64,000 bases of DNA from Pictodentalium vernedei. Taxonomy: Eukaryota > Mollusca > Scaphopoda > Dentaliida > Dentaliidae. Both the position numbers and the translations under genes were made by a program. Positions 34,468 through 45,246 of this stretch are shown piece after piece. Position 1 is the first letter of the stretch. Each line of letters opens with the position of its first letter. Under the pieces are notes generated by a model. The model did no database searches, had not been told where the DNA came from, and worked only from the letters and a program-made list of their open reading frames with translations. The DNA is taken from positions 32,937,128-33,001,127 of the forward strand of contig CM062294.1 in assembly GCA_031216915.1 (NCBI GenBank), in the 5' to 3' direction.

Positions 34468-34941
34468 TTTATCTAACAATTCTGTCACGTAAACAGATTA
34501 AATCTTAACCCTTTTACCCAACGGCCAAAACCGGCCAACGCTATTCTCAATAATCGCCAGTTAATTTTCATTATTTTTTCATTTTTTGTCTCAAAAACAT
34601 AGTTTATGACCCCTCGTTGGAACGAGCTGGTCATAACCTATGTTTTTGAGACAAAAAATGAAAAAAAATTAGTTATTCAAGAATTTTTTTTGCAAATGTT
34701 GTCTGGTTTTCATGTTAGGTAAAGGCTTAAATTATTTTTAAACATTTTTGGGACATAATGTTCGGTCGATCACTGAAACGCACATAGAATGTATCCATGC
34801 GCCTGTTATGATAGCCCGTAGCGCTGCCGGAAACGAGTCATCTATATGATATGGAATCAGAATAAGTCATCTATATGATACGGAATCGGAACACATTTCT
34901 CGTGGTTTTCAGCCCAAAATCTATATGATTGTTAGATAAAA
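34468..34941. mobile_element. small inverted-repeat element carrying a MITE
   Basis: TTATCTAACAAT at the left is matched by ATTGTTAGATAA at the right. It contains a piggyBac-type MITE. Superfamily not recognised. Confidence 0.4.
34509..34726 (+). mobile_element. piggyBac-type MITE (subfamily 1), one palindrome arm lost
   Basis: TTAA at 34505-34508 and 34727-34730. At the centre, GTTGGAACGAGCTGG is followed directly by TCATAACCTATG, so the second arm of the palindrome is missing. Confidence 0.82.
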
Positions 34942-35024
34942 AAAGAGAGCATGCAGCAGCCAAAAGGACCATGTGTGAGGGCTTGAGAAACAGATTTTCA
35001 ACCTTTTAGGCCCTGTCTTCAGTT

Positions 35025-35773
35025 TATAACAGCCAATTCCTAAATGCCTTGATGATCTCACTTATTTTATCCTTGGCATCAGCCAAAGACTTTGATACAG
35101 AGTTTAGTAACTCCAGATTTTAAAGGGGCTGGGGGAGGAGGGGACAAGCATCCCCCTAACCGTGCATCCACTATGTCGTTAATGGATTAAGTTAGGTGTT
35201 CAAGTACGAAATCTCTCTGTACGTGCAAGAGTACATGTAAACTTACTATTCAGTCCAACTCTTAACAATAGCCAACAAACATAATAAAAGCACAGAAATT
35301 CCTGACTGAGCCTTACTGAACAATGGAAATATTTTACAATATAATCCAAGAGATATTGAGAAACTCCATTCACAACCACTAAGACTCTTAAAGTAAATAT
35401 GAATAGATAACAATGGTGAACATTTCAATATTAAATTCTGATCACTTAGAGGCAACATGAACAAGTCGAGTGGAAATAATATCTTTTATTTAAAAAAAAA
35501 ACATTTTCACCGGTGCTGTGTACCATGAAACAAAACTGATTGAAGGATGAGAAAAATAGACCATACTGACAGCCAGGACACGTGGATCAATGATCAAGTT
35601 TATTTTAGATATTTAAATGTTGACAGAATATTATATCAGACATGTAATGAGACTACAGATAGGAAAAACTTTGTTGAGTCTGGTTCAATGGGCAATTTTA
35701 AAAAAATATTGTATGGGTGATTTGCAGAGAAATTGTCGTGGGCAAAGCCCAATGAAGAATTTTAAAAATACTC
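35025..35773. other. unassigned AT-rich sequence
   Basis: Nothing recognised. It ends at the SINE target duplication ATTCTCTGAT (35774-35783). Confidence 0.45.
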
Positions 35774-35783
35774 ATTCTCTGAT

Positions 35784-35823
<40 letters not shown>

Positions 35824-36179
35824 TTATTTATTTATTGGTGTTTAAGGTCACATATTTATGCACAATGGCTAATCATGACCACAACAGTTTTACGGGTGGA
35901 GGAAGCTGGAGTACCCAGAGAGAACCACCGAGCAACGGCAAGCAACTGTCATCTCCCCAACATACTAACTCCACACAAGAAGGGTTAGCATTGGTTGAAG
36001 ACATGTGCACTATCGATGTGCAGTATGCCTTAATACACAACGCCACTGTGCCCCCACGTTGGCAATGGGGGCGAAGTGTCTTGTCCAAGGACACAACGCG
36101 GATGCTGCAGGTGGGATTTGAACCGAGGACCTCTCGGCTTGCAGCCTGCACCTCTACCTACTGAGCCACCGCGCCCTCC
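35784..36179 (-). mobile_element. tRNA-headed SINE, complete, with target duplication
   Basis: ATTCTCTGAT flanks it at 35774-35783 and 36180-36189. On the minus strand the head has GTGGCTCAGTAGG and GGTTCAAATCC, the body TTGTGTCCTTGGACAAGAC, and the tail GATTAGCCATTGTGCATAAA and ACACCAATAAATAAT followed by (AAAT)n. The TTTA tract at 35784-35836 is therefore this SINE's 3' tail. Confidence 0.92.
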
Positions 36180-36270
36180 ATTCTCTGATAGATTTCTGTT
36201 AAAATAGGACCCTCCTGGGGTGATGCTGGATGTGACTTAACTCTTAACCCACTGAGTATTTTCAAGATAT

Positions 36271-36330
36271 TTTTCATCAAGTCTAGTCATGGCTGCTATG
36301 AAGCAGCCATGACTTGATTTGATGAAAAAT
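36271..36330. repeat. palindrome around CATGGCTGCT
   Basis: Arms TTTTTCATCAAGTCTAGTCA...GGCTGCT and complement, loop ATG. A related but weaker palindrome lies at 62490-62545, and one arm occurs at about 51767 and 54525. Confidence 0.7.
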
Positions 36331-36345
36331 TCATCTAAATTTAAG

Positions 36346-36796
36346 TCAAGAAATCTTTGGTGAAAATTTCATTTAATTTTCAGGGGGAAATTTGATTAAA
36401 TGCGCCCAAATTATACTTATTTCTGTGACAAGAGATATTCTGCCCCAGGCAGGAATATCTGCCAGCAGCATGCAAGGACATGTGGTTAAGGGAAGACTCA
36501 AAGGAGAGGGTTAATATGCTAATCGGAGAGATTGGGAAGAATGGGGCAAGGGATGTCATCAAGCAGTTCATCTCCGAGTGTTGGGAGGAGAGGAGAAGCG
36601 TGGGAATAGGGAGGCAGTTGGGAGTACAGGGGTAACCAAGGCCTTCTCATCCGAGAACCGCGACAAATTAACGACTGGCCAAAGTGTTATTATTATATTA
36701 CTTGAACACCAATAAATAAAGGAATAAACTGCTCTGGGTTCTCGCGATTCTTGAGCTTCGGGAACAGGAGCACTATCTTTGCCACCCACAAGCCAC
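36346..36796. other. unassigned, with a SINE tail scrap
   Basis: TTGAACACCAATAAATAAA at about 36700 resembles a SINE tail. The rest is unrecognised. Confidence 0.4.
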
Positions 36797-37905
36797 TTAT
36801 TATTATTATTATTATTATTATTATAAAAGCATTTGTATAGCGCCATTTTTACATTGAAGTATTCAAAGGCGCTTGATATAACAAACAGATTATCACACAA
36901 TGAGACATATCACAGATTGAAAGCCTATTTAAATAAATGAGTTTTTAGTGCTCTTCGAAATTGATATACATCTGTTTCCTTGCGTACATCTACGGGAAGA
37001 GAGTTCCACAGTCTTGGACCTGCTACCGAGAATGCCCTGTCCACGAAAGTCTTACAATTTGTTTTTGGCATAAAGAGTTCACATGAATTGTTTGATCTCA
37101 AATTCCGAGAGTGACTGATTTTAAAAAATAATGTCTTTAAGATAGTCCGGGGCATTGCCGTAGATGCATTTGTGTTCAAATGTCAAGATTTTGGATCGAA
37201 TCCTTTCCGCAATTGGTAACCAATGTAACGACTTTAATGCTTCCGTGCTGCTGTCAAATTTTGATTTTCCTAAAATCAATTTGACTGACATATTCTGAAT
37301 TCTTTGAAGCTTTGACAACAGTTTTTTTGAAATTCCAGATAAAAGCGCATTCCCATAGTCCATATGCGAGGTTACTAATGCTTGGACTATGAGTCTGCAG
37401 GAATCAATGCTAAGATGTTTTCTAATTTTACTAATATTATATAAATTGTATGAAGCTATCCTTCATTTTTCCATCACATGTTTTTCAAGTTTCATACACT
37501 GATCAATCCAGAAACCAAGATACTTCATAGAATCACTCTTAATTATGCTATTGGTACCAACATGAATACTTTTTGTGCAACTTTTCAACAACTGATCATG
37601 AGATCCAAAGAAAATTATTTCAGTTTTTGAGTCATTCATTTTTAATTTATTTTCAGACATCCAGTTGCGCATACCATCTAAACAATCTTCTATCCTATTG
37701 CAAACTTTCTGTTCATTTCTGATATTACCGGTTACGAAACTGTCATAAATTGAGTGGTCATCTGCATATCCGAGAATATTTACATTATATTTATGCTGAA
37801 TAAACCAAAGAGTGCTAGCATAAACGGTGTAGAGGACTGGACACGCACAAGACCCCTGAGGTACTGAATAATTCAGAAATTTCGGTGTCGACTGACAGGC
37901 CTAGT
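36797..37905 (-). pseudogene. 5'-truncated LINE (CR1/L2/Jockey-like) reverse transcriptase
   Basis: Minus-strand translation gives VPQGS (about 37850-37868), the catalytic GYADDHS (37754-37773), NWMSENKLKMNDSKTEIIFFG and KYLGFWID, then MDYGNALLSG, KLQRIQNMSVKLIL, ALKSLHWLPIAERI, FEHKCIYGNAPDYL, and finally RNLRSNNSCELFMP, DRAFSVAGPRLWNSLPVDVR and FRRALKTHLFK. This is the C-terminal RT part and tail of a non-LTR retrotransposon. Breaks: a TGA just after MEK near 37461 and a frame change near 37150. The 3' UTR has GGCGCTATACAAATGC, and the tail is (TAA)n at 36797-36823. Clade inferred from the LHWLPI and LWNSLP blocks. Confidence 0.88.
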
Positions 37906-37985
37906 CTTTTGAGGAGAGCTATAGCTCCTGTCCTCCATGGCTCATGCAAAAGCAATTTAAGGAGGGCTATAATTGCACTCCTCAA

Positions 37986-38226
37986 CCATTTACCCAACGA
38001 ATCGCCCATATCCGCCCGCGTTATATTCAAATTCAGCAGCTGAAAAAATATTATTTTTCGAAAACTTTCAACAAAACCATATCATGTGTCCCCTCTCTGG
38101 AACGAGCTCATCGAGCTCGTTCCAAAGAGGGGTCACATGATATGGTTTTGATGAAGTTTTTAAAAAAAAATTAAAAAATGATATTTAAAATAATAAATTT
38201 TGAAATCGTCTGCATTGGGTAAAGGG
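37986..38226 (+). mobile_element. piggyBac-type MITE (subfamily 2)
   Basis: CCATTTACCCAACGAATCGCC at the left and CTGCATTGGGTAAAGGG at the right; TTAA at 38227-38230, and TCAA in place of TTAA on the left. The centre is TCTGGAACGAGCTCATCGAG and its complement, within CCATATCATGTG arms. Confidence 0.85.
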
Positions 38227-38230
38227 TTAA

Positions 38231-38536
38231 GAACTGTAATAGCTCTTCGTAAACCTTCAATTCCCTTATTAATAATGGACTTAAGTACAGAATAGTTCTC
38301 CTGGCACTGGTTTAGGGGAGCCGTAGTAGCTCCCCTAGATTTTTCAAAAGTCCAGGCCTGCACTTAACGCCTCTATTCAGTTGCCATTTCCAAGATGAAT
38401 TGGAGCAGTAGGTGTAATTACATTTTTCACCATTTCTTGACTGTTTGCACTGGCCATCGGACATTCCTATATCTGTAATACTACAGATTTTTGTTGCACT
38501 ATCAGTGGTTTAATTTGTTTCATGTGGTTCATAAAC
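38231..38536. other. unassigned sequence
   Basis: Contains a short palindrome AGGGGAGCCGTAGTAGCTCCCCT (about 38313). Otherwise nothing recognised. Confidence 0.4.
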
Positions 38537-38586
38537 ATAGGCCAATATATTTTGTATTATTTCTTTACAGACAAAACTGTATATAG

Positions 38587-38642
<56 letters not shown>

Positions 38643-39357
38643 TTGGTGTTTAAGGTCACATAGTTTTGCACAATGGCTAATCATGACCACAACATGAGTA
38701 TCAACTCAAGACCAGGGATGAGCGTTAATAAGCCATGTTGCCCATTTTAGAGAGGGTTTGCACCTCCCAAGCCTAGGTGACTGGGTCCTATTTTACCAGT
38801 AAAATAGAGTCTGCTTACCGCAGCGAACAAGCACTGCTTCACATCCCGGGCTTCCCGCGAGGATGTATATAGATCAGTTCTATTAGGATAGGTAACATAG
38901 GCCAATGTATTTTGTACTATTTCTTTACTGACATCACTATAAAAAGTTCAGTTCCATTAGGATAGGTAACAAAGGCCAATGTACTTTGTACTATTTCTTT
39001 ACAGACAACACTGTATATAAGAGAGATCAGTTCCATTGGGATAGGCCAATATGTTTTGTACTATTTTTTTTACTGACAACACTATATAAGAGAGTTCAGT
39101 TCCATTCAGACAAGTAACATAGGCCAATGTATTTTGTACTATTTCTTTACTGACATCACTATGTATAGCTCAGTTCCACTCAGATAGGTAACATAGGCCA
39201 ATGTATTTTGTACTATTTCTTTACTGACAACACTATATTTAAGAGATCAGTTCCATTAGGATAGGCAATATTGGCCAATGTATTTTGTTCTATTTCTTTA
39301 CAGACAACACTGTATATAGACCATTTGCATTAGGATAGATAACATGGGCCATTATAT
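38537..39357. repeat. tandem repeat of about 75 bp, interrupted
   Basis: GGCCAATGTATTTTGTACTA recurs at 38900, 38974, 39044 and 39122 (70-78 bp apart), with CTTTACTGACA-CACTATAT and CAGTTCCATTAGGATAGG between. The first unit (38537-38590) is separated from the rest by a TTTA tract, a SINE tail fragment (about 38642-38695, minus strand) and about 180 bp of unrecognised sequence. One more unit lies at 49497-49600. Confidence 0.78.
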
Positions 39358-39639
39358 TTAGTCTGTGTGAAACACACAGACTATTGTTTTTGCACAGATT
39401 CTTTTTCTTTTTTTTTTTTTCTTTTTTTTCTTTTTTTCTTCTTCTTCTTCTTCTTCTTCTTCTTCTTCTTCTTCTCCTGTCTTCTGTCTTCTCATCACTT
39501 TTTTGTCCGCAAGATAACTCGAAAACGAATTGCCCTATCTCGTTGATTTTTGGCATGCTGATAGACAGCCACAAGTTCTCGGCACTGAATATTTTTCAGA
39601 TTCCTGGGGCATTAGGGTTCTCCGTGGGGGTGTTTTGAA

Positions 39640-41900
39640 AGTGGGTCACGCCCATATCTCAGGCGTGGTATGACCTACAGACCTGGGACCAACACCAAAT
39701 GAGTCGACATTCGATGGAGGTTCAAAATATGGGTCAAGGTCATGGAGGTCATCTAGGGGTCATTGAGTGCATTTTTCAGAATTGCTGGAAATCACATTTT
39801 TTGACCCCCTAAAGTATTCCTGACGTACACACATGCATTTTGACGTAAAAAAGTGGGCGTGGCCAAAATTTTTGAAAGTGGGTCACGCTCATATCTCAAG
39901 CATGGTATGACGTATGGACCTGGGACCAACACCAAATGAGTCGACACTCGATGGAGATTCAAAATATGGGTCAAGGTCACGGAGGTCACCTAGGGGTCAT
40001 TAAGTGCATTTTTCATAATTGCTAGAAATCACATTTTTTGACCCCCTAAAGCATTCCTGGCATACACACATGCATTTTGACGTAAAAAAAGTGGGCATGG
40101 CCAAAATCTTTGAAAGTGGGTCATGCTCATATCTCAAGCATGGTATGACGTATGGACCTGGGACCAACACCAAATTAGTCGACACTCGATGGAGATTCAA
40201 AATATGGGTCAAGGTCACGGAGGTCACCTAGGGGTCATTAAGTGCATTTTTCATAATTGCTAGAAATCACATTTTTTGACCCCCTAAAAACATTCCTGAC
40301 ATACACACATGCATTTTGACGTAAAAAAAGTGGGCGTGGCCAAAATTTTTGAAAGTAGGTCACGCTCATATCTCAAGCATGGTATGACGTATGGACCTGG
40401 GACCAACACCAAATGAGTCAACACTCGGTGGAGATTCAAAATATGGGTCAAGGTCACAGAGGTCACCGAGGGGTCATTAAGTGCATTTTTCATAATTGCT
40501 AGAAATCACATTTTTTGACCCCCTAAAGCATTCCTGACATACACACATGCATTTTGACATAAAAAAAAGTGGGCGTGGCCAAATATTTTTGAATGTGGGT
40601 CACGCTCATATCTCAAGCATGGTATGACGTATGGACCTGGGACCAACACCAAATGAGTCGACACTCGATGGAGATTCAAAATATGGGTCAAGGTGATGGA
40701 GGTCACTTGGGGTCATTAAGTGCATTTTTCATAATTGCTAGAAATCACATTCGTTGACCCCCTAAAGCATTCCTGATGTACACACATGTATTTTGAAGTA
40801 AAAAAAGTGGGCGTGGTCAAAATTTTTGAAAGTGGGTCACGCTCATATCTCAAGCATGGTATGACGTATGGACCTGGGACCAACACCAAATGAGTCGACA
40901 CTCGATGGAGATTCAAAATATGGGTCAAGGTCACCGAGGTCACTCAGGGGTCAATGAGTGCATTTTTCATAATTGGTGAAAATCACATTTTTTGACCTCC
41001 AAATGCTTCTCCAAAATTCAGATGTGCATTTTTTCATGAAAAAAGTGGGCGTGGCCAAAATTTTTGAATGTGGGTCATGCTCATATCTCAAGCATGGTAT
41101 GACGTATGGACCTGGGATCAACACCAAATGTGTCGACACTCGATGGAGATTCAGAATATGGGTCAAGGTCATGGAGGTCACCTAGGGTTCACTAAGTGCA
41201 TTCTTTATAATTGCTAGAAATCACATTTTTTGACACCCGAAAGCATTCCTGACATACACACATGCATTTTGACGTAAAAAAAGTGGGCGTGGCCAAAATT
41301 TTTGAAAGTGGGTCATGCTCATATCTCAAGCATGGTATGACGTATGGACCTGGGACCAACACCAAATGAGTCGACACTCGATGGAGATTCAAAATATGGG
41401 TCAAGGTCACCGAGGTCACTCAGGGGTCAATGAGTGCATTTTTCATAATTGCTGGAAATCACATTTTTTGACCTCCAAATGCTTCCCAAAATTCAGATGT
41501 GCATTTTTTCATGAAAAAAGTGGGCGTGGCCAAAATTTTTGAAAGTGGGTCACGCTCATATCTCAAGGATGGTGTGATGCATGGACCTGGAGCCAACACT
41601 AAATAAGTTGACACTTGATGGAGGTTCAAAAATGTGGGTCAAGGTTACGGAGGTCACTTGTGGTCATTGAGTGCATTTTTTTCAGAATTGCTGGAAATCA
41701 CATTTTTTGTCTCTCTAAAGCATTCCTGAAGTCCATACATCCATTTTTACATAAAAAGTTGGTGTGGCCAAAATTTGTGAACGTGGGTCATGCTCATATT
41801 TCAAGCATGGTATGATGTATGGACCTGGGACCAATACCAACGAGTCGACACTCGATGGAGATTCAAAATTTGGGCCAAGGTCGAACAGGAGTCACGAGGG
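39640..41900 (+). repeat. 238-bp tandem core of family E
   Basis: GTATGA recurs at 39668, 39905, 40143, 40382, 40622, 40859, 41097 and 41335 within GCATGGTATGACGTATGGAC. About ten units. Each contains GGTCAAGGTCACGGAGGTCA followed closely by GGGGTCATT. Confidence 0.9.
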
Positions 41901-42129
41901 CTATTACCAGAATTGCTGGAAATCATATTTTTGCACCTCCTTGTGCATTCCCTTGATTAGTCCCTTTGAATACTGTGAAGATATATACCTTATCTGGTTT
42001 CTTGGAAAAAATTAACTGATTTTTGAATGAATATCTATAAATACTGTCATTGAAAACCTATTTCTTATTTCTTTAAAACTATTTTATCCCCCAAATAAGC
42101 CTCTAAAGTATTCCCATTACATTCATAGA

Positions 42130-42474
42130 GGGGCACGGTGGCTAAGCAGTTAGAGGTGCAGGCTGCAAGCCGAGAGGTTCTCAGTTCGAATCCTATCTGC
42201 GGCAACTACCTTGTGTCTTTGGGCAAAAACACTTCACCCCCATCGCCCACGTAATGGCATAGTGATGTTGTGTACTAAAACATACTGCATGCCAATGATA
42301 CACTTGCACTAACCCTGCTTGTGTGGAGTTAGCATGTTGGGGATCCAGACAGTTGCTTGTTGTTGTTGTTGTTTGGTGGTTCTCTGTGTTCTCTGGTTTC
42401 CTCCATCCATAAAAACTGTACAACACGAGGTGGGCCTAGCTGTTGAAGTGTCGTTAAACCCCAATAAATTAATA
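42130..42474 (+). mobile_element. tRNA-headed SINE, second tail type, with target duplication
   Basis: Flanked by ACATTCATAGA at 42119-42129 and 42475-42485. Head GTGGCTAAGCAG and GTTCGAATCC; body TTGTGTCTTTGGGCAAAAAC; tail ACACGAGGTGGGCCTAGCTG and GTCGTTAAACCCCAATAA. Confidence 0.92.
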
Positions 42475-43115
42475 ACATTCATAGAATGTCTTCTATGCAC
42501 TGTTTGTCAACATGATAACCCAAATACAATCAATCCTATCTCAATGTTTTTGGTATACTGATAGACTGCCTGCCATTGGTATTTAGTCATCTATGATTTG
42601 GAGGCATGTGGGGCCTTCGGGCTCTAGATGTTAAAAATATGTTTACAACATTTACTGGGAAATGAGTTAGCTGAAGCAGTAACCATTATCTAAAACAGAA
42701 ATCTCCAGAGAGAAAGCTGAGATAGAATTCTTTGTTACATTGAACAGCACTGTATATTTATGTTGTATCATGTTACAAAACTTCAGTCTCAGTCATTGAA
42801 GAGAGAGAGAAATCTTCACTTTTCAAAGCATTTTTTTTTTAAAATCTATTTATTCTCAATCATCACTCAGGATTGAGAGGTTTTGGGATGGAGTGGTGTG
42901 TGGCTTTCTCGAAACACCTATCACAGTTACAAAGTAATAAAATGGAATATTTGAATGGTCAGATTTTAACCCTCTTAATACTTCGATGTGAGTAAAAAAT
43001 ATCTTTAATATAACTCATGGCCACAGAATGTTTTTCGCTCTCTTTTCTGAAACATTTAATTCTATGTGGAATGGGACACCTTTTCAGTGTGCTTTCCAAA
43101 CTAAGGGATTCTTAA

Positions 43116-43241
43116 CCCTTTAACCAACATAACGGCAAAAACCGGTCAGCTTTATACACAGAAATATCTATTCAGTTTTAATTACTTTTTCATTTTTGCT
43201 TGAAAAACATAGCTTATGACCCTTCATTGGAATGAGCTCAT
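43116..43241 (+). mobile_element. piggyBac-type MITE (subfamily 1), left half only
   Basis: TTAA (43112-43115), CCCTTTAACCAACATAACGG, then TTATGACCCTTCATTGGAA and GAGCTCA, where it stops exactly at the palindrome centre. Confidence 0.8.
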
Positions 43242-43251
43242 TTTTTAAAGG

Positions 43252-43584
43252 ATTATTTATTTATTGGTGTTGAATTTCACATATTTCTGCACAGTGGTTT
43301 ACCATGACCAGGATAGTTTTACGGGCGGAGGAAGCCAGAGTACCTGGGGAGGAGGACCTCTGGGCAACAGCGAGCAACTATCAGATTCCCCACATACTAA
43401 CTCCACACAAACAGGGTTAGCATTGGTTGAATACAGGTGCACCATCGATGTGCAGTACGCTTTAGTACACATCGCCACCATGCACCCACGTAGGCAATGG
43501 GGTGAAGTGTCTTGCCCAAGGACAGAGTGAGGACCGCTCGACTTGCAGCCTGCACCTCTGCCAACTCAGCCATTGCGCCCCCAT
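43252..43584 (-). mobile_element. tRNA-headed SINE, body partly deleted
   Basis: Minus strand: GGGGGCGCAATGGCTGAGTT, a shortened B-box region, CTTGGGCAAGACACTTCACC, CGAGTGGTTCTC-like text lost, tail GTGAAATTCAACACCAATAA. The section around the TTGTGTCC block is partly missing. Confidence 0.75.
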
Positions 43585-43588
43585 TTAA

Positions 43589-44119
43589 CCCTTTACCCAA
43601 CGGAGATGATAGCAAAATTTATTATTTCAAATATCATTTTTTTCAAACTTTCCAAACAATTTCAACAAAACCATATCATGGGACCCCTCGTTGGAACTAA
43701 TATTTTTTCAACTTCTCAATTTGCATTTTACGTAGGCGGATGCAGCCGATTCGTTGGGTAAAGGTTTTTTTTTATTTTTATTGGTGTTTTAAGGTCACAT
43801 ATTTCTGCACAATGGCTAACCATGACTGTGACAGTTTTACGGGTGGAGGAAGCCGGAGTACCCAGAGAGAACCACCGAGCAACGGCGAGCAACTGTCAGC
43901 TTCCCAACATACCAACTCCACACAAGCAGGGTTAGCATTGGTTGAAGACAGGTGCACCATCGACGTACAGTACGCCTTAGTACACAGCGTCACCGTGCCC
44001 CTACCTGGGCTATGGGGGTGAAGTGTCTTGCCCAAGGACACAACGCGGTTGCCGCAGGTGGGATTCGAACCGAGGACCTCTCGGCTTGCAGCCTGCACCT
44101 CTATCATCTGGGTAAAGGG
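43589..44119 (-). mobile_element. piggyBac-type MITE (subfamily 2) with nested SINE
   Basis: TTAA at 43585-43588 and 44120-44123. Outer parts read GATGATAGCAAAATTTATTA and CGTAGGCGGATGCAGCCGAT. The palindrome has lost its second arm (CCTCGTTGGAACT then TTTTTTCAAC). A SINE lies inside the right terminal repeat. Confidence 0.82.
43765..44108 (-). mobile_element. tRNA-headed SINE nested in a MITE, with target duplication
   Basis: TGGGTAAAGG, part of the MITE terminus, flanks it at 43755-43764 and 44109-44118. Minus-strand body TTGTGTCCTTGGGCAAGAC, B box GGTTCGAATCC, tail GTTAGCCATTGTGCAGAAA and ACCTTAAAACACCAATAA. The first few head bases are missing. Confidence 0.92.
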
Positions 44120-44175
44120 TTAAAGGATTAAAATGGAATATTTAAAGCGAATATTTTAACCCTCTGAAAATCTTA

Positions 44176-44235
44176 ATATGGGGGCACGGTGGCGCTGTGT
44201 ACTAAAGCCTACTGCACTTCGATGGTGCACCTCTC
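44176..44235 (+). mobile_element. SINE scrap
   Basis: GGGGGCACGGTGGCGCTGTG joins the head start directly to body sequence (TGTACTAAAGCCTACTGCAC, TCGATGGTGCACC): an internally deleted SINE. Confidence 0.55.
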
Positions 44236-44890
44236 TTCGCAAAAATCATTGAGAATAATGAAAACCATTTCCATTCTCACAGTGTTGTTCTAAACACACA
44301 TGGATATAGATGGGACCTCGGTATTTTGACAATGCCAATAAGTCTTCAGACAGGCTCTTGGGGGTCTTCAAGGCCTTTCAACGTCTACATTCCAACATTA
44401 CTGAACCTTTTTACTTGCAATATATTTTCCAGAGGTACCGTGCATGCACTTCATCATTGCCTTGCTAATATGAACATTTGCCATCATCTACAAATATGGC
44501 AGATCCAGAGTTGGTGGAGCCAATATTTATAAAGTAGTTTATGCTCATACTTCAGGTTTAGTATGACCTATAGTAATGGTACCTACACCAAATGAGTTGA
44601 AACTTGCTGGAGGTTCAAAATGTGGTCCACCTCTATGCGGTCAAGAGAGGTCATTAAATGCATACTTTTTCGACCTATTGGGAATTTCATTTTATACCAA
44701 TTAATGCAGTTCTGAAGATTATACATGTATCTGATCATTCTAATAAATGGTAGCGGCAGTAATGTCCATTTCTGATTCCTTGATCAAACCCTATAAATGG
44801 TGTGCACATATATGCCTTTTCGAGTTTCTTAGAAAAATTGTTCTGATTCCTGTATGAATATTTTCTCCATGAAAGAATTTCACAAAAAGC

Positions 44891-45246
44891 AGTGGGGAGA
44901 AAGCTGTGACTGTCACATACAATAACATGATCTATTTATTTAATCTCATTGTACAGAATTAATTCCCAAACCAAGTTAATATAAAAACAAACAACTTGAT
45001 AATGAAGAATTCCAGTGTACATGTAATTGTAAAACTACACTCTAGATTTGTTATTGAAACCTATCACAATACTGTCAGGATGCTGGTAAAAGAGGCAATA
45101 CTGACATAGTTGAATGTTCTGTTAACTGTGTTAGTGCTTTGACTGTTTAAAATTAATTTATTAGAGAAGTTCTAGTTTTATGTATGCCTTGTTTAGGTCA
45201 CTAGATGCTTTTAAGAGCAGGCTTTCAAATGAGCTCTTGGGTTTTT
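44891..45246. other. unassigned AT-rich sequence
   Basis: Nothing recognised between decayed family E core sequence and the nested family C element. Confidence 0.4.

Larger units (their letters stand above)
32485..35024 (+). mobile_element. Harbinger-type MITE split into fragments
   Basis: Left piece 32485-32573 (CTCAAGGGACAAATTTATC, AAATATCAGATGAAAACCATT), then 34279-34299 (TAAGTTTGCATTGGTTATA), then about 34940-35024 (AAAAGAGAGCATGCAGCAGC...CTTGAGAAACAG...TTTTAGGCC). Together they follow the order of the intact copy at 59135-59536. The first break is the family C Helentron-like element; the second is a palindrome-bearing sequence plus a MITE. Confidence 0.65.

Noticed and set aside
36797-36823. 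Independent TAA microsatellite
   Set aside because: It is the 3' tail of the LINE fragment on the minus strand.
39290-39638. ORFs rich in Arg/Lys or Phe/Leu
   Set aside because: Translation of the CTT/T-rich tract of family E.
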